A DNA stretch of 5,653 nucleotides from Elusimicrobiota bacterium (GCA_003450735.1 DMEZ01000038.1:11912-17564); one strand, 5' to 3'. Positions 1 to 5,247 are shown, counted from the first letter of the stretch. Notes: a model not told the origin generated them from the sequence alone. Numbers and translations are program-made.

Positions 1-1053
1 TCGGGGGTCAAGGTCGGCTTCTTCGGCCTGCTCACCCGGACGATGCCCAAGCTGGTGTTCCCGAAGAACTTCCAGGGCCTTTCCGCGGGCGACGAGGTGG
101 AGTGGGGCCGCAAAACGGTGGCCGAGCTCAAGGCGGCCGGCGCCGACGTGATCGTTCTGCTCTCCCACGCCGGCCTCTCGAGCAACCAGGTGAAGTTCCC
201 CATAGACGACCGCGCCATCGCCGCCCAGGTGCCCGGCATCGACCTCATCGTGGGGGGGCACTCGCACACCGCCCTCCGGGAACCCCTGCGCGACGCGGCC
301 AACGGCACGATGATCGTCCAGGCCGGCACCGGCCTGAGCCGGCTGGGGGAAGCCGTCCTGGAGATCGACCCCGAGACGAAGAAGGTGGTGAGCTCGCAGG
401 CGCGGCTCCACGACCTGTGGGTGGACCAATACGGCGAGGACCCGGCGGCGCTCGCTCTGGTCAGGAAGATGCAGGCGGAGGCCGGGGCCGCGCTCGACGT
501 CGTCATCGGGACGGCGGCGGCCTTCATGGGCCGCAACGCCGCCGGGGAGTCGACCCTCGGCAGCTGGATGACCGACTGCGCCCGGAGGTACACGAAGACC
601 CAGACCGCGTTCATGAACAGCGGCGGCCTGCGCGCGGACCTCGTCGCGGGCCCCATCACCTCCCGGGACATCTTCAACATCATGCCCTTCGACAACGCGC
701 TCGTGACCTTGTACGTGAGCGGGGAGCAGCTGCGCCAGATCCTGGAGCATTCGGTCTCGGGCGAGCACGGCCTCCTGCAGGTCTCGGGGCTCTCCTTCTC
801 CTTCGATCCGGCCGCGCCCAAGGGCCGGCGGGTCCGGGAGGTCTCCGTCTCGGGCCTGCCCCTGCAGGGATCGGCGACCTACACCGTCACCGCCCCGGAT
901 TTCGTGGTGAGCGGCGGGGACGGCTACTCGGCGCTGGAGGGGGGCGCGGACAAGGCCTTCATGCCCATCCTCGTGCGGGACGCCCTGGATTGGTGCGTCC
1001 GCGGCTATTCTCCGGTCATGCCGCCGGAGCCGGGCCGCATCCGCAAGCTTTGA
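1..1053 (+). CDS. 5'-nucleotidase / UshA-type metallophosphatase, 5'-truncated by the window edge
   Basis: The frame is open from base 1 through TGA at 1051-1053, so the ATG at 43 is internal and the real start lies upstream. Family knowledge: these enzymes hydrolyse nucleoside phosphates, or related phosphoesters, usually in the periplasm or at the surface. They have an N-terminal calcineurin-like metallophosphatase domain and a C-terminal substrate-binding domain. Visible here is the end of the metal domain: a LLSHAG motif (about 157-174) and the metal-ligand motif GGHSHT (about 253-270). The C-terminal 5_nucleotid_C domain follows, with NSGGLRAD (about 616-639), FNIMPFDN and GGDGY near the end. 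The first metal motifs (DxH, GNHE) and any signal peptide would be upstream, so location and exact substrate cannot be read. Codons are extremely GC-rich, like the next gene. The family is secure; substrate (nucleotide, UDP-sugar or cyclic nucleotide) is open. Confidence 0.93.
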   Translation, partial: SGVKVGFFGLLTRTMPKLVFPKNFQGLSAGDEVEWGRKTVAELKAAGADVIVLLSHAGLSSNQVKFPIDDRAIAAQVPGIDLIVGGHSHTALREPLRDAANGTMIVQAGTGLSRLGEAVLEIDPETKKVVSSQARLHDLWVDQYGEDPAALALVRKMQAEAGAALDVVIGTAAAFMGRNAAGESTLGSWMTDCARRYTKTQTAFMNSGGLRADLVAGPITSRDIFNIMPFDNALVTLYVSGEQLRQILEHSVSGEHGLLQVSGLSFSFDPAAPKGRRVREVSVSGLPLQGSATYTVTAPDFVVSGGDGYSALEGGADKAFMPILVRDALDWCVRGYSPVMPPEPGRIRKL

Positions 1054-1078
1054 AGTCCCTTTGAAAACAGAGTAGAAT
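1050..1078 (+). promoter_or_regulatory. possible sigma70-type promoter for the HAD phosphatase
   Basis: TTGAAG (1050-1055) and TAGAAT (1073-1078) are separated by 17 nt and overlap the stop codon of the nucleotidase gene. Transcription would begin near 1085, leaving only about six nucleotides before the ATG at 1091, so the message would be nearly leaderless. This agrees with the lack of a Shine-Dalgarno sequence there. Both boxes deviate from consensus, so the call is tentative. Confidence 0.4.
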
Positions 1079-1090
1079 CACAGCGTTCCC

Positions 1091-1684
1091 ATGGAGATCG
1101 TCAAAAGCGCCAAGGAGAAAGTCGACAAGACCCTCACCTTCGCCAAGAAGGTGCTGGGCATGATGATGGTCTGGGGCCTCGTCTTCAGCCTCGTGACCAT
1201 CGGCAGCCTGCGGGTCGCTTTCGACTACGACGACACCCTCGTCTTCTCCTCCCCGGCCTACGCCAAGGCCTTCAAGAGCGGCCACCAGCCCTTCTCCCCG
1301 CAGTTCTGGGAGACCGTCAACACCAGCTACGACCTGGAGAGCCGCAAGGTCCTGACCAACGTCATGGCATGGACACTGCGCCTCTTCGGCTTCAAGGTCA
1401 CCGTTCTGGCCGACCGCTCCTCCTACGGGGGGCAGGCCCTGCGCAAGGAATGGCGCCACCTGGCCAACCAGTTCGTGTTCGTGGGGGACAAGGGCTCCAA
1501 GAGCGCGACCCTCGCGGGCGGCACCTACGTGCTGTACTTCGGCGACCGCGACGCCTCCATCCTGGAGGGGCGCAAGGCCAAGGTGCTCACCTTGCGGGTC
1601 AAGCGGAGCCCCAAGTCCACCAACAAGGAAGACTACCACCCCGGGACGATGAGGGAGCTCGTCATCCCCCTGACGGAATACTGA
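1091..1684 (+). CDS. HAD-superfamily phosphatase resembling class B acid phosphatase (AphA-like), N-terminally anchored
   Basis: A 197-residue protein with HAD motif I at residues 44-55 (FDYDDTLVFSSP; expected nucleophile D45 and acid/base D47), very close to the FDIDDT..FSSP signature of class B acid phosphatases. GDK at 132-134 and K137 fit motif III, FGDRD at 150-154 fits motif IV, and the C-terminal LVIPLTEY resembles the end of AphA. Family role: non-specific phosphomonoester hydrolysis outside the cytoplasm. Residues 1-22 are lysine-rich and 23-40 hydrophobic, suggesting a signal anchor, but this stretch runs directly into the first catalytic strand without AphA's usual linker. The usual motif II Thr/Ser is replaced (LADRS at 106-110), and the last Asp of motif IV appears to be Ser156, so activity is uncertain. 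The start at 1091 has no Shine-Dalgarno; ATG 1160, preceded by AAGAAGG, is an alternative that loses the basic N-terminus. Confidence 0.75.
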   Translation: MEIVKSAKEKVDKTLTFAKKVLGMMMVWGLVFSLVTIGSLRVAFDYDDTLVFSSPAYAKAFKSGHQPFSPQFWETVNTSYDLESRKVLTNVMAWTLRLFGFKVTVLADRSSYGGQALRKEWRHLANQFVFVGDKGSKSATLAGGTYVLYFGDRDASILEGRKAKVLTLRVKRSPKSTNKEDYHPGTMRELVIPLTEY

Positions 1685-1689
1685 GTCCG

Positions 1690-1721
1690 TTGACAAAATC
1701 CGCCGCGAGCTGTGCTATAAT
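1690..1721 (+). promoter_or_regulatory. strong-looking sigma70-type promoter upstream of tpiA
   Basis: A consensus -35 box TTGACA (1690-1695) and a consensus -10 box TATAAT (1716-1721) follow the phosphatase stop codon. The -10 is preceded by TGC, giving an extended -10. The spacer is 20 nt, longer than the optimal 17, which the extended -10 may compensate. Transcription should start near 1728 and give a leader of about 50 nt before tpiA. The boxes are seen directly; activity is inferred. Confidence 0.72.
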
Positions 1722-1725
1722 CGAA

Positions 1726-1768
1726 AAGGAGGGCCAGACCAACTATCCAGTCTGTGGACAATCTGGCC
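1726..1768 (+). promoter_or_regulatory. tpiA leader: purine-rich SD-like sequence plus inverted repeat
   Basis: AAGGAGGG (1726-1733) is a perfect Shine-Dalgarno-like string but lies about 46 nt before the tpiA ATG, and at or next to the predicted transcription start. It is followed by a 7-bp inverted repeat, GGCCAGA (1732-1738) and TCTGGCC (1762-1768). A smaller competing stem, CAGAC (1735-1739) with GTCTG (1750-1754), shares the left arm. Folding the long stem would bring the purine string to about ten unpaired bases from the start codon; otherwise it could simply be a 5'-end stabilising stem-loop. No Shine-Dalgarno is present directly before the ATG. The function is inferred. Confidence 0.4.
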
Positions 1769-1778
1769 ACATAAACCC

Positions 1779-2555
1779 ATGACCAACCCCCAGCGCCGCC
1801 CCCTCATCGCCGGAAACTGGAAGATGAACCTCTGCCTGAAGGGCTCCGTGGCCCTCGTCCGCGCCCTCGCCGACGGGCTCTCTAAGCCCTTCGAGGGGCC
1901 GGAGATCCTGGTCGTCCCGCCTTTCACGGCCCTGAGCGTGGTGAGCGAGGCGCTCAAGGGGAGCCCCATCCAGCTGGGCGGGCAGAACCTGCACTGGGAG
2001 GAGAAGGGCGCCTTCACCGGCGAGATCTCCCCCGAGCATCTCAAGGACGCCGGCTGCACCCACGTCCTCATCGGGCACTCCGAACGCCGCCAGTACTTCG
2101 GGGAGACGGACGCCACGGTCAACAAGCGCCTCAAGGCGGCCCTCAAGGCCGGCCTCGTCCCGGTGGTCTGCATCGGCGAGACCCTGGCCGAGCGCGAGTC
2201 GCAGAAGACCTACCGCGTCCTCGAGACGCAGACGACCGGCGCCCTCCAGGGCCTGCAGGCCGCAGATCTCAAGACCCTCGTCATCGCCTACGAGCCCGTC
2301 TGGGCCATCGGCACGGGCAAGAATGCCACGCCTGAGCAGGCCCAAGAGGTGCATTTATTTATCCGTAAACTCCTGGCGCATTTGAGCAGCGAGACCATTG
2401 CCCGGGAAGTCCGGATTATTTACGGCGGCAGTGTCAAACCGGATAATATCGAGTTATTGGCGGCCCAGGAGGATATTGACGGCGCCTTGGTGGGCGGCGC
2501 TTCGCTTAGTGCCGAGTCGTTTATTAAGATTGTGAACGGGGTAAAGAAAGGATAA
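1779..2555 (+). CDS. tpiA: triosephosphate isomerase (composite coding sequence)
   Basis: A 258-residue enzyme, normal length for the family, that interconverts dihydroxyacetone phosphate and glyceraldehyde 3-phosphate in cytoplasmic glycolysis and gluconeogenesis. All signatures are present in order: GNWKMN at 12-17 (N13 and catalytic K15), IGHSERR at 98-104 (catalytic H100), YEPVWAIGTGK at 171-181 (catalytic E172 and the loop-6 hinge), YGGSVKPDN at 215-223, and GALVGGASL at 235-243 for phosphate binding. The ATG at 1779 gives the expected N-terminus, but no Shine-Dalgarno lies directly upstream. The protein reads as intact, yet codon use changes sharply near codon 190: A/T-ending codons are 10 of 190 before and 26 of 68 after. 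TTA/TTG leucine codons appear only in the second part. The gene is therefore probably joined from two organisms, although each part is genuine TpiA. The tail lies 8 nt from secG. Confidence 0.96.
   Translation: MTNPQRRPLIAGNWKMNLCLKGSVALVRALADGLSKPFEGPEILVVPPFTALSVVSEALKGSPIQLGGQNLHWEEKGAFTGEISPEHLKDAGCTHVLIGHSERRQYFGETDATVNKRLKAALKAGLVPVVCIGETLAERESQKTYRVLETQTTGALQGLQAADLKTLVIAYEPVWAIGTGKNATPEQAQEVHLFIRKLLAHLSSETIAREVRIIYGGSVKPDNIELLAAQEDIDGALVGGASLSAESFIKIVNGVKKG
2283..2351. other. compositional junction inside tpiA (probable chimera or recombination point)
   Basis: Upstream DNA is uniformly GC-rich with C/G-ending codons. Downstream DNA, beginning with the codons for H192-L193-F194 at about 2352, uses CAT, TTA, TTT, CGT and AAA freely, and the whole operon after it matches that style. 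The change occurs at or just after the sequence encoding the catalytic-Glu and loop-6 motif (2283-2321), the stretch most likely to be near-identical between unrelated tpiA genes. The exact base cannot be fixed, because the shared conserved region hides it. Confidence 0.8.
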
Positions 2556-2563
2556 ATATAGGT

Positions 2564-3028
2564 ATGGACATACTGATAGTGCTTCTGACTGTGATGTTTG
2601 TAATCGTGAGCGTTCTTCTCATCGTGATAATACTGCTCCAGCCGCATTACAGTGAAAGCGGCCTGGCCGGCGCCTTCGGGGGCGGCGGCGGAATGGATTC
2701 TTTCCTGGGCGTCAAGGCCATTTCAGTGGCCACCAGAGTCACCGTGGTCCTGGCCGTGATATTCCTGCTTCTGGCTATCATTCTGGCGCAACTTCCCCAC
2801 ACTTCTTCAGGCAAGGGATTAATCAGCGGTGAAAAAGCGCCGCCTCCGGCGGCTAAAGAGGTTGCCACCTCTCAAGTGACACCGACTACAACTGCGCCGG
2901 TTTCTGTTCCTCCGACGCCAACCACGGATAATCCGCCGCAGATGGCTAATCCGTCCGTACCGCCAACTCCACCGGAACCGCCTAAACCGCCTGAAACACC
3001 GACACCTGTTTCACCGACTGGAAGATGA
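2564..3028 (+). CDS. secG: protein-export translocase subunit SecG with a long Pro/Thr-rich tail
   Basis: SecG is the small SecYEG subunit that assists SecA-driven protein translocation through the inner membrane. The sequence shows two membrane segments (about 3-25 and 54-76), the conserved LLQ at 24-26 closing the first helix, and the glycine-rich cytoplasmic loop GLAGAFGGGGG at 33-43. Residues about 91-154 form a low-complexity tail rich in Pro, Thr and Ala, making the protein 154 residues where the family usually has about 70-120. By the known E. coli topology (both termini outside) this tail would be periplasmic. AAAGGA (2547-2552), within the end of tpiA, is a plausible ribosome binding site 11 nt before the ATG. 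The tpiA-secG adjacency is common in bacteria. The stop codon overlaps the pyrE start. The family call is firm; the role of the tail is unknown. Confidence 0.92.
   Translation: MDILIVLLTVMFVIVSVLLIVIILLQPHYSESGLAGAFGGGGGMDSFLGVKAISVATRVTVVLAVIFLLLAIILAQLPHTSSGKGLISGEKAPPPAAKEVATSQVTPTTTAPVSVPPTPTTDNPPQMANPSVPPTPPEPPKPPETPTPVSPTGR
2839..2853. repeat. short palindrome in secG at the start of the Pro-rich tail
   Basis: GCCGCC (2839-2844) and GGCGGC (2848-2853) form a 6-bp stem around a 3-nt TCC loop. The core CCGCC-T-CCGGCGG is nearly the same as CCGCC-GT-CCGGCGG at 3501-3514 in pyrE. It encodes residues 92-97, exactly where SecG stops resembling its family. It may be a member of a small dispersed palindromic repeat family, or chance from Pro/Ala codons. 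Confidence 0.45.
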
Positions 3029-3705
3029 CAGATTATAATAAGATATTCAAAAAATTAGGGGCAGTCCAAAAGGGGCATTTTATCCTGACCTCGGGCAACC
3101 ACAGCGATACCTATGTCCAGTGCGCCCGGATTCTGGAAAACCCCAAGGTGACCGCCAAACTGGCCAAGGAATTGATTAAACCCTGGAATGACCAGGGCAT
3201 AGACATCGTAGTCGGCCCGGCCCTGGGCGGCATTATCCTTTCCTATGAATTAGCCCGGCCGCTTTCCCGAAGGAATTCGGGATGGCAAAGGAAGGGTATT
3301 GGTTTGCGCCACAAGATAAAGGCAATGTATCTGGAACGGGTGGATGGTAAATTGGCTTTGCGCCGGGGATTTATGGTGCCGGCCGGCAGCAAGGTCATCG
3401 TGGCCGAGGACGTTATTACCACCGGCGGCTCGGTTAAAGAGGTGATTGATGTCATAGAACAGCAAGGCGCAAAGGTGCTCGGCATTATCTCGCTGGTGGA
3501 CCGCCGTCCGGCGGAGCCGCAGCCACCCGCCGAAGCGGGGGATAAACTCCGTCCCGATTATTTCGGGGAAAAAGATAACCAGATATTCGGCATCAAATAT
3601 AACTCCATCATACAGGTTAATCCGCCTATTTATCCGCCGGACAATTGTCCGCTCTGCAAAAAGGGCATACCAACCGAAAAACCCGGTTCCAGAGGATTAA
3701 AATAA
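3025..3705 (+). CDS. pyrE: orotate phosphoribosyltransferase with two extra segments
   Basis: PyrE transfers the ribose phosphate of PRPP to orotate, giving OMP, in cytoplasmic de novo pyrimidine synthesis. Evidence: HFILTSGNHSDTY at 18-30, the GPALGGIILSYELAR block at 64-78, the ERVDGKLALRRGF loop at 104-116, and the PRPP-binding signature VIVAEDVITTGGS at 124-136. The CPLCKKGIP ending (208-216) fits the PyrE subgroup with a C-terminal Cys pair (pyrE_Therm-like, TIGR01367 as I recall it). At 226 residues it is longer than the roughly 185-195 usual for this subgroup. The excess lies in two places, residues about 81-97 (between ARPL and IKAMYLER) and about 161-185 (after VDR), and both coincide with DNA palindromes. 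All core motifs are intact, so it is probably active. The ATG overlaps the secG stop (ATGA), implying translational coupling. Confidence 0.94.
   Translation: MTDYNKIFKKLGAVQKGHFILTSGNHSDTYVQCARILENPKVTAKLAKELIKPWNDQGIDIVVGPALGGIILSYELARPLSRRNSGWQRKGIGLRHKIKAMYLERVDGKLALRRGFMVPAGSKVIVAEDVITTGGSVKEVIDVIEQQGAKVLGIISLVDRRPAEPQPPAEAGDKLRPDYFGEKDNQIFGIKYNSIIQVNPPIYPPDNCPLCKKGIPTEKPGSRGLK
3265..3282. repeat. palindrome inside pyrE, first extra segment
   Basis: TCCCGAA (3265-3271) and TTCGGGA (3276-3282) form a perfect 7-bp stem with a GGAA tetraloop. It encodes residues 81-86 of PyrE, within a stretch of about 16 residues that typical orotate phosphoribosyltransferases lack. The arm shares the TCCCGA/TCGGG core with the palindrome at 3552-3568, which suggests a repeat family. 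That is inferred from two copies only. Confidence 0.55.
3501..3568. repeat. cluster of three short palindromes inside pyrE, second extra segment
   Basis: Three compact inverted repeats lie within 68 nt. CCGCCG/CGGCGG is at 3501-3506 and 3509-3514. CCCGC/GCGGG is at 3526-3530 and 3535-3539 with a CGAA loop. TCCCGA/TCGGGG is at 3552-3557 and 3563-3568 with a TTATT loop and one wobble pair. Together they encode residues 159-182, a Pro/Ala-rich stretch between the conserved VDR and the next conserved strand. The density of stems exactly where the protein is over-long supports insertion of palindromic repeat units in frame. Confidence 0.55.
3691..3696 (+). promoter_or_regulatory. ribosome binding site of yicC
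   Basis: AGAGGA lies 9 nt before the yicC ATG at 3706 and inside the last codons of pyrE. It decides the start at 3706 over the second ATG at 3715, three codons later. It also shows that the right-hand part of the window uses ordinary Shine-Dalgarno initiation. Confidence 0.75.
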
Positions 3706-4674
3706 ATGAAAAGCATGACCGGATACGGCGAAGCCCGGGGCCGGCTTGCCCCCAATCGGCTTAATATCAGGGTCGAGGTCCGCTCGGTTAATAACCGCTT
3801 CCTGAATCTCAAGATGAACCTGCCTGAACTCCTGAGCGGCTATGAAAGCGATATTGAAGAGGTGGTCCGCCAGTATCTCAAGCGGGGCGCGATTAATCTT
3901 TTCATCAAGATATTCTCCGACCGGACGCCCAGATTGATAATCAACCGGGCCATCATCAAGAATTATCATCAGGAGTTGAAGTTGCTCCAGAAAACCCTGG
4001 GGTTAAAGGATGATATTCCTCTTAACACCCTGATTAATCTGCCCGGTGTCCTGGAGCCGGTGGTCAAGACCGATTATATCACCAATAAAGAGTGGTCATA
4101 TATTATGAAGGTCATCAGGCAGGCGCTGGGCAATCTGGTAAAGATGAGGCAGCGGGAAGGTGACCGCCTGGCCAAGATGCTCCAGAAAGACCTCAGCCGG
4201 ATGAGTGATTCCCTGAATAAGATAGAAAAGTTCATACCATCTATTCGGGCTGATTATGAGGCGTCTTTCAGGAAGAGGTTGCAGGACGTGCTTGACAAAT
4301 ATACCCTGAACCCCTACGGGACAAGCAAGGATTTCTCAGGCCATCCCAACACTGATAATGGGACCAAGCCGAAGGGCCGGAATAGCGACATCAACAGTTT
4401 GGAGCGCAATATCGCGGTTGAGGTGGCGCTCTTTGCCCAGAAGTCCGATATCAACGAGGAAATAAAAAGATTGTCTTCGCATATAACCGAATTTACCGCC
4501 ACCTTAAAGCAGAATAACGAGGTGGGCAAGAAGCTTGACTTTGTCACCCAGGAGATGCTCAGGGAGATTAACACCATTGGCAGCAAGTCCGGCAATACTA
4601 CGATAACCTATGCGGTGATTTCGCTTAAGAGCGAATTAGAGAAAATCAAGGAACAGGTACAGAACATTGAATAG
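3706..4674 (+). CDS. yicC: YicC/YloC-family endoribonuclease with an internal extra segment
   Basis: A 322-residue member of the YicC family, reported to be endoribonucleases acting in RNA turnover in the cytoplasm. The N-terminus MKSMTGYGEARG with VEVRSVNNRFL (23-33) is the family signature. The C-terminal domain (DUF1732) is clear: EVALFAQKSDINEEIKRL at 239-256, VGKKLDFVTQEMLREINTIGSK at 273-294 and the EQVQNIE end. Compared with the usual 285-295 residues, about 30 extra residues lie at roughly 199-233, just before the EVALFAQ block. They are polar and rich in Asn, Gly, Ser and Pro. The gene starts directly after the pyrE stop codon with no gap and overlaps gmk by 8 nt. Its place next to gmk and rpoZ is a widely conserved arrangement. 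Family identity is secure; RNA targets are unknown. Confidence 0.94.
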   Translation: MKSMTGYGEARGRLAPNRLNIRVEVRSVNNRFLNLKMNLPELLSGYESDIEEVVRQYLKRGAINLFIKIFSDRTPRLIINRAIIKNYHQELKLLQKTLGLKDDIPLNTLINLPGVLEPVVKTDYITNKEWSYIMKVIRQALGNLVKMRQREGDRLAKMLQKDLSRMSDSLNKIEKFIPSIRADYEASFRKRLQDVLDKYTLNPYGTSKDFSGHPNTDNGTKPKGRNSDINSLERNIAVEVALFAQKSDINEEIKRLSSHITEFTATLKQNNEVGKKLDFVTQEMLREINTIGSKSGNTTITYAVISLKSELEKIKEQVQNIE

Positions 4675-5236
4675 AGCCAATCAAAAGATTTTGGTTGTTT
4701 CCGGTCCGTCCGGAGTGGGCAAGACCACCCTGTGCGAACACCTATTACGCCTGGAGCGGCGGCTTAAACCCTGTATTACGGCCACGACGCGCAAGCCCCG
4801 GCCCGGCGAGAAGAATGGCCGGGATTATCACTTCCTTACCCGCCGAGAATTTGAGAAGGGCATAAGAAACAAGAAATTTGTTGAATATACGCGGCTTTTT
4901 GGTAATTATTATGGAACGCCGATTGAGTCGCTTAATGACGTCTTCAGGCAGGGCAGATACCCGTTGTTGCGGGTTGATGTCCGGGGCGCTAAGGCCCTGA
5001 AGAATAAAGGTTTTAAGGGCGTCTATGTCTTTATCCTGCCGCCGGATGCCAGGACATTGAAACAGCGGCTTATTAAACGGCAGAGCAAGGAGACAGTGCA
5101 GGAGATAAAAAAGCGTCTCAAGCGGGCCAGGGCTGAGATGCGCTATGCCCGCGATTACGATTTCCACGTGATTAACGACCGCATCGTCCGGGCAGTCGGC
5201 GAAATGCGGCAGATAGTGAAAAAACATCTATATTAG
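4667..5236 (+). CDS. gmk: guanylate kinase, TTG start
   Basis: Gmk phosphorylates GMP to GDP with ATP and so feeds GTP, dGTP and (p)ppGpp pools. The 189-residue protein has the P-loop SGPSGVGKTTL at 12-22, the GMP-binding stretch TTRKPRPGEKNGRDYHF at 40-56, FVEYTRLFGNYYGT at 71-84, VDVRGAKAL at 103-111 (usually DVQGA), the lid region around R134-R138, and NDRI at 170-173. I place the start at the TTG at 4667, because it gives the normal short lead before the P-loop and there is no in-frame ATG or GTG between the preceding stop and the P-loop. The start overlaps the last 8 nt of yicC. AAGGA (4648-4652) is 14 nt away, somewhat far, so translation probably depends on ribosomes finishing yicC. 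All catalytic motifs are present. Confidence 0.94.
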   Translation: MNRANQKILVVSGPSGVGKTTLCEHLLRLERRLKPCITATTRKPRPGEKNGRDYHFLTRREFEKGIRNKKFVEYTRLFGNYYGTPIESLNDVFRQGRYPLLRVDVRGAKALKNKGFKGVYVFILPPDARTLKQRLIKRQSKETVQEIKKRLKRARAEMRYARDYDFHVINDRIVRAVGEMRQIVKKHLY

Positions 5237-5241
5237 AGGAG
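5235..5241 (+). promoter_or_regulatory. ribosome binding site of rpoZ
   Basis: AGAGGAG overlaps the gmk stop codon (TAG 5234-5236) and lies 6 nt before the ATG at 5248. It is the strongest Shine-Dalgarno in the window and fixes the rpoZ start. Confidence 0.8.
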
Positions 5242-5247
5242 CGAACT

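Noticed and set aside
43..45. ATG at 43 as the start of the 5'-nucleotidase gene
   Set aside because: The frame is open from base 1, and the upstream residues (GVKVGFFGLLTR) match the family, so the gene begins before the window.
102..1064. Long + frame overlapping the 5'-nucleotidase in another phase
   Set aside because: The product is an Arg/Gly/Pro-rich shadow typical of high-GC DNA. The true frame contains GGHSHT, NSGGLRAD and GGDGY.
1061..1078. TTGAAA (1061-1066) with TAGAAT (1073-1078) as a promoter
   Set aside because: The spacer is only 6 nt. The TTGAAG at 1050-1055 gives a proper 17-nt spacer, so that pair was kept instead.
1016..1696. Long open frame on the minus strand opposite the phosphatase
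   Set aside because: GC-rich DNA produces few stops on the opposite strand. The + strand frame has HAD motifs and sensible codon use, while the minus frame has no recognisable domain.
1743..2354. Minus-strand open frames opposite tpiA
   Set aside because: They are antisense shadows of a clear TpiA. One ends near the compositional junction simply because stop codons become common where GC content falls.
3501..3568. Palindromes in pyrE as intrinsic terminators or attenuators
   Set aside because: None is followed by a T-rich tract, and the open reading frame continues through them into conserved PyrE sequence.
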